From Chloroflexota bacterium (GTDB lineage Bacteria; Chloroflexota; Anaerolineae; Promineifilales; Promineifilaceae), in contig JAGNBF010000001.1 of NCBI GenBank assembly GCA_018004935.1, positions 1 to 64,000 on the forward strand: DNA of 64,000 bases, read 5' to 3'. The translations under genes and the position numbers were made by a program. The first letter of the stretch is position 1; each line of letters begins with the position of its first letter. This document shows, piece after piece, positions 61,888-64,000 of this stretch. Below the pieces are notes generated by a model. The model searched no databases and had not been told where the DNA came from. It saw only the letters and a program-made list of their open reading frames with translations.

Positions 61888-62892
61888 CTAGAAAAGCCCC
61901 GTTGTCTCATCTATCCCCATCATCCCATTCATATTTTGCACCGCCTGCCCCGATGCGCCTTTGATCAGGTTGTCAATGGCCGAGGTCAGGATGAGCGTGT
62001 CTCTGGTAAGGGTCAGACCGATGGCGCAGAGGTTGGTGTGGATGGCATGGTGCAGGGTGGCGACCTGCCCTGTTTTCAACACCCGCACAAACGGCTCCTG
62101 GTCGTAGGTGGTCTGGTACAACTCGTGTAACTTTTTATCCGTCCAGCCGGGGTGCAGGGGGACGTAAATGGTGGACAGGATACCACGCGGCACGGGCAAC
62201 AGGTGGGGCGAAAAGATGAGCGAGGGCGGTTCGGCCTGCCACATCCCCAACCCTTGTTCGATTTCGGGCAGGTGGCGGTGCTGGCGACCAATGCTGTACG
62301 GGCTGAAGTTGTCGGATACCTCGACAAAATGGGTGTTTTGTTTGGGCACCCGCCCCGCCCCGGAAACCCCCGATTTGCTGTCGGCGATGACTGTGCCCGC
62401 GATGGCGTTGGCTGAGCAGAGCGGCCGCAGGGCGAGCAAAATGCTGGTGGGGTAACAGCCAGGGTTGGCGACGAGTTGGGCCTGGGGTAGTTGCTCGCGG
62501 GCAAATTCGGTGAGGCCGTAGACGGCAGAGGGGAGCAGTTCCGGGGCGGGGTGGGGGTGATGATACCACTGTTGGTACGCGGCCGCGTCCTTCAATCTAA
62601 AATCGGCACTCAGATCAATCACCCGGACACCCGCCTGCAACAGCTTGACGGCGACCGCGGCCGCGTCCCCATGCCCCAGGCACAAAAAGGCCACCTCAAT
62701 CTGGTCCAGCGGCGCGTGGTCGGGGTGGATGAGGGGGATGGGCGGTGCGGCCGCGAACAGGTCTCGCAAACTCTTCCCGGCTGATGAGGCCGATGTCGCA
62801 AACACAATCTCCGCCTGCGGATGCCTCTGCAAAATTTTGACCAACTCCACCCCCGTGTAGCCGGTTGTGCCGTAGATGCCGATGCGAATCAT
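61888..62892 (-). CDS. argC: N-acetyl-gamma-glutamyl-phosphate reductase
   Basis: The 334-residue NADPH enzyme has the Rossmann start MIRIGIYGTTGYTGVELVK and the catalytic VANPGCYPTSILLAL (Cys about 147). The segment SGVSGAGRVPKQNTHF and NHRHLPEIEQ-like (QHRHLPEIEQG) complete the family motifs. It reduces N-acetylglutamyl phosphate. ATG at 62892 gives the usual start. It is the first gene of the arg cluster here. Four GCGGCCGC octamers are present. Confidence 0.95.
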   Translation of the reverse strand: MIRIGIYGTTGYTGVELVKILQRHPQAEIVFATSASSAGKSLRDLFAAAPPIPLIHPDHAPLDQIEVAFLCLGHGDAAAVAVKLLQAGVRVIDLSADFRLKDAAAYQQWYHHPHPAPELLPSAVYGLTEFAREQLPQAQLVANPGCYPTSILLALRPLCSANAIAGTVIADSKSGVSGAGRVPKQNTHFVEVSDNFSPYSIGRQHRHLPEIEQGLGMWQAEPPSLIFSPHLLPVPRGILSTIYVPLHPGWTDKKLHELYQTTYDQEPFVRVLKTGQVATLHHAIHTNLCAIGLTLTRDTLILTSAIDNLIKGASGQAVQNMNGMMGIDETTGLF

Positions 62893-63407
62893 GTTTAATC
62901 CTAACCTGGAAAAACCAGAAAAAAGGAACACAGAGGGCCACAGAGAAGGCACAGAGAGACACAGAGTTTAAGAAAGTCAACACTTTTTCTCTGTGAATCT
63001 CTGTGTCTTCACCTCTGTGTTCTCTGTGTAACCTCTTTGGTGAATAAAACAAAAAAGCCCACCAGACTCATACCAGTCTGGTGGGCTTTGGTTTTGCTGT
63101 TGATGTTTGTTACTCGTCAGACAACCCAAAAAACCAGACTGGTAAGCTGGCTAGGACGGCGGCGGCGCAGGCGCAAAACGGGTTGGTTGACGTGCGTAAA
63201 CATGGTGGGGAATAGTAACAGAGAAATCAGGCGCGTCAACGGCAAATCCGCCATCTGGTTAAATTCGTGCAAACCGTACAATATTCAGGCGGGTCTTTTG
63301 GCTAAATTTGTACAAGTAGTGACCTACGCGGCCGCGATGAGAACAAAAAATAACAGGTTGGTGTTACAATTCTCCCGGATTTAGGGTTGCCAGGTGAGGA
63401 AACAAAT
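62893..63407. repeat. CACAGAG repeats, terminator and spacer upstream of the AAA ATPase
   Basis: 62925-63030 is a CACAGAG/CTCTGTG repeat (for example AGAGAAGGCACAGAGAGACA). 63054-63089 is a strong hairpin terminator. 63100-63400 has no gene I can support; a 115-residue plus-strand frame here reads through the terminator and was rejected. GGTGAGGA at about 63392 is the ribosome site of the next gene. Confidence 0.55.
63054..63089. terminator. Strong bidirectional terminator
   Basis: Perfect 15-base stem AAAGCCCACCAGACT / AGTCTGGTGGGCTTT with a six-base loop; A-run upstream and T-rich downstream. Confidence 0.85.
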
Positions 63408-64000
63408 ATGTTGACGAAGATAAGCATTCAGAGCTTCAAATCTATTCACCACATTCAAGACCTGGAGCTGGGCCAGGTCAATGTATTTGTGGGTGCAAAT
63501 GGGAGTGGCAAAAGTAATTTATTGGAAGCGGTAGGGGTATTGAGCGCGGCCGCGGCCGGACGTATAGACAGTGCTTCACTACGTGAAAGAGGCGTCCGTC
63601 TCAGTCCACCTCAACTCTACATAGCTTCGTTAAAACAGCAATTAAGCATACCACCACAAATTCATACAACGTCCTGGCTTGATCAGTATTCGCTTGAGTA
63701 CGGTATCACACTCCACCCATCCCAAACAGATATCGCCAGACTTGACGCACTTGAAGTTTTGTCAGGTGCAGACATTACGTTTAACACAAATGGCATGAGC
63801 AATGTATCATCTGATGAAAATCGTGCCTTGAGAGAAAGTAAAGAACAGTACCTAACCAAAGGTTTGTTTGCTTTTCTGCTCAATTTGGGCAAACTGCCTG
63901 CTCAAGCGGAAACATTGAATGCTATATTGAGTGACTACGCCATTTATGCGCCAACAACACCCGTTTTGAGGGCCATTCAGTCAGATATTTTCACACGAGA
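63408..64000 (+). CDS. AAA-family ATPase (RecF/OLD-like), N-terminal part
   Basis: 197 codons are visible; the gene runs off the right edge. MLTKISIQSFKSI then VNVFVGANGSGKSNLLEA has the Walker A motif GANGSGKS (about residues 29-36), typical of ABC-type AAA_21/AAA_23 proteins such as RecF, OLD-nuclease or DUF4435-linked ATPases. The rest of the visible part has no distinguishing domain. GGTGAGGA precedes the ATG. Which subfamily it belongs to depends on the missing C-terminus. Confidence 0.8.
   Translation, partial: MLTKISIQSFKSIHHIQDLELGQVNVFVGANGSGKSNLLEAVGVLSAAAAGRIDSASLRERGVRLSPPQLYIASLKQQLSIPPQIHTTSWLDQYSLEYGITLHPSQTDIARLDALEVLSGADITFNTNGMSNVSSDENRALRESKEQYLTKGLFAFLLNLGKLPAQAETLNAILSDYAIYAPTTPVLRAIQSDIFTR

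Noticed and set aside
63037-63384. 115-residue plus-strand frame before the AAA ATPase
   Set aside because: It starts in the CACAGAG repeat and reads through the perfect hairpin terminator at 63054-63089; no domain or plausible ribosome site.
1-64000. CRISPR array
   Set aside because: Many repeats exist, but none forms a regular series of short direct repeats with unique spacers of constant length, and no cas gene is present.

Overview
The window is a stretch of bacterial chromosome of roughly 50-55% GC with housekeeping genes on both strands, separated by unusually repeat-rich intergenic DNA. Gene content and style suggest a filamentous or environmental Chloroflexota (Anaerolineae/Caldilineae-like). 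Pointers are a DUF5678-like domain fused to a tRNA nucleotidyltransferase, an LVIVD beta-propeller protein, a CSLREA/beta-helix surface protein, a TIGR03936-type protein beside recO, an R2-like oxidase and ethanolamine-type permease genes. The phylum is an inference; no rRNA is present to confirm it.

Layout: 1-865 is the start of comEC (minus). 1295-5224 holds an LVIVD surface protein and an R2lox oxidase (plus). 5797-8300 is an ECF sigma / anti-sigma / membrane-protein operon (minus). 8561-12847 has a methyltransferase (plus), a CCA/poly(A) polymerase, hpt and tdk (minus). 12848-14415 is a 1.5-kb repeat field with an intact 458-bp non-autonomous mobile element. 14416-17898 encodes a lone PEP/pyruvate-binding-domain protein and a DUF155-like membrane protein. 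18384-24617 carries a SAP protein, rplS, a glutamine-amidotransferase-like hydrolase, rpsU, a cupin, a CPBP protease, a TrmA-like enzyme without its catalytic Cys and an enoyl-CoA hydratase. 24644-27303 is a phosphatidylethanolamine module: acyltransferase, pssA and psd. 27705-32936 has cell-surface and transport genes and two glycosyltransferases. 32933-37401 (minus) is a probable gamma-glutamylation route for ethanolamine or polyamines: permease, glutamine-synthetase-like ligase, gamma-glutamyl hydrolase and a small protein. 38244-44983 includes an SDR, a NUDIX hydrolase, tRNA-Gln(CUG), corA, recO, the TIGR03936 protein and a phosphodiester glycosidase. 45646-47032 is an MntA-HepT toxin-antitoxin pair joined to pdxH. 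47110-62892 (minus) contains arginine biosynthesis argC-argB-argD-(argA-like)-argG, then argJ, then argH, interrupted by an Mrr-like endonuclease, a TetR/FAD-monooxygenase pair and a disrupted beta-helix gene. 63408-64000 is the start of an AAA ATPase.

The most striking signals are not genes. (1) The palindromic octamer GCGGCCGC occurs about 100 times in 64 kb, nearly all inside genes and mostly as Ala-Ala-Ala, Gly-Arg or Arg-Pro codons, resembling in principle the cyanobacterial HIP1 element. (2) Three small elements have terminal inverted repeats, target-site duplications and reconstructable empty sites: 51581-51663 (breaking a beta-helix gene), 40456-40563 (same family, nested in another repeat) and 13130-13587 (a different family). 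(3) At least ten other dispersed palindromic repeat families occupy almost every intergenic gap, often nested.
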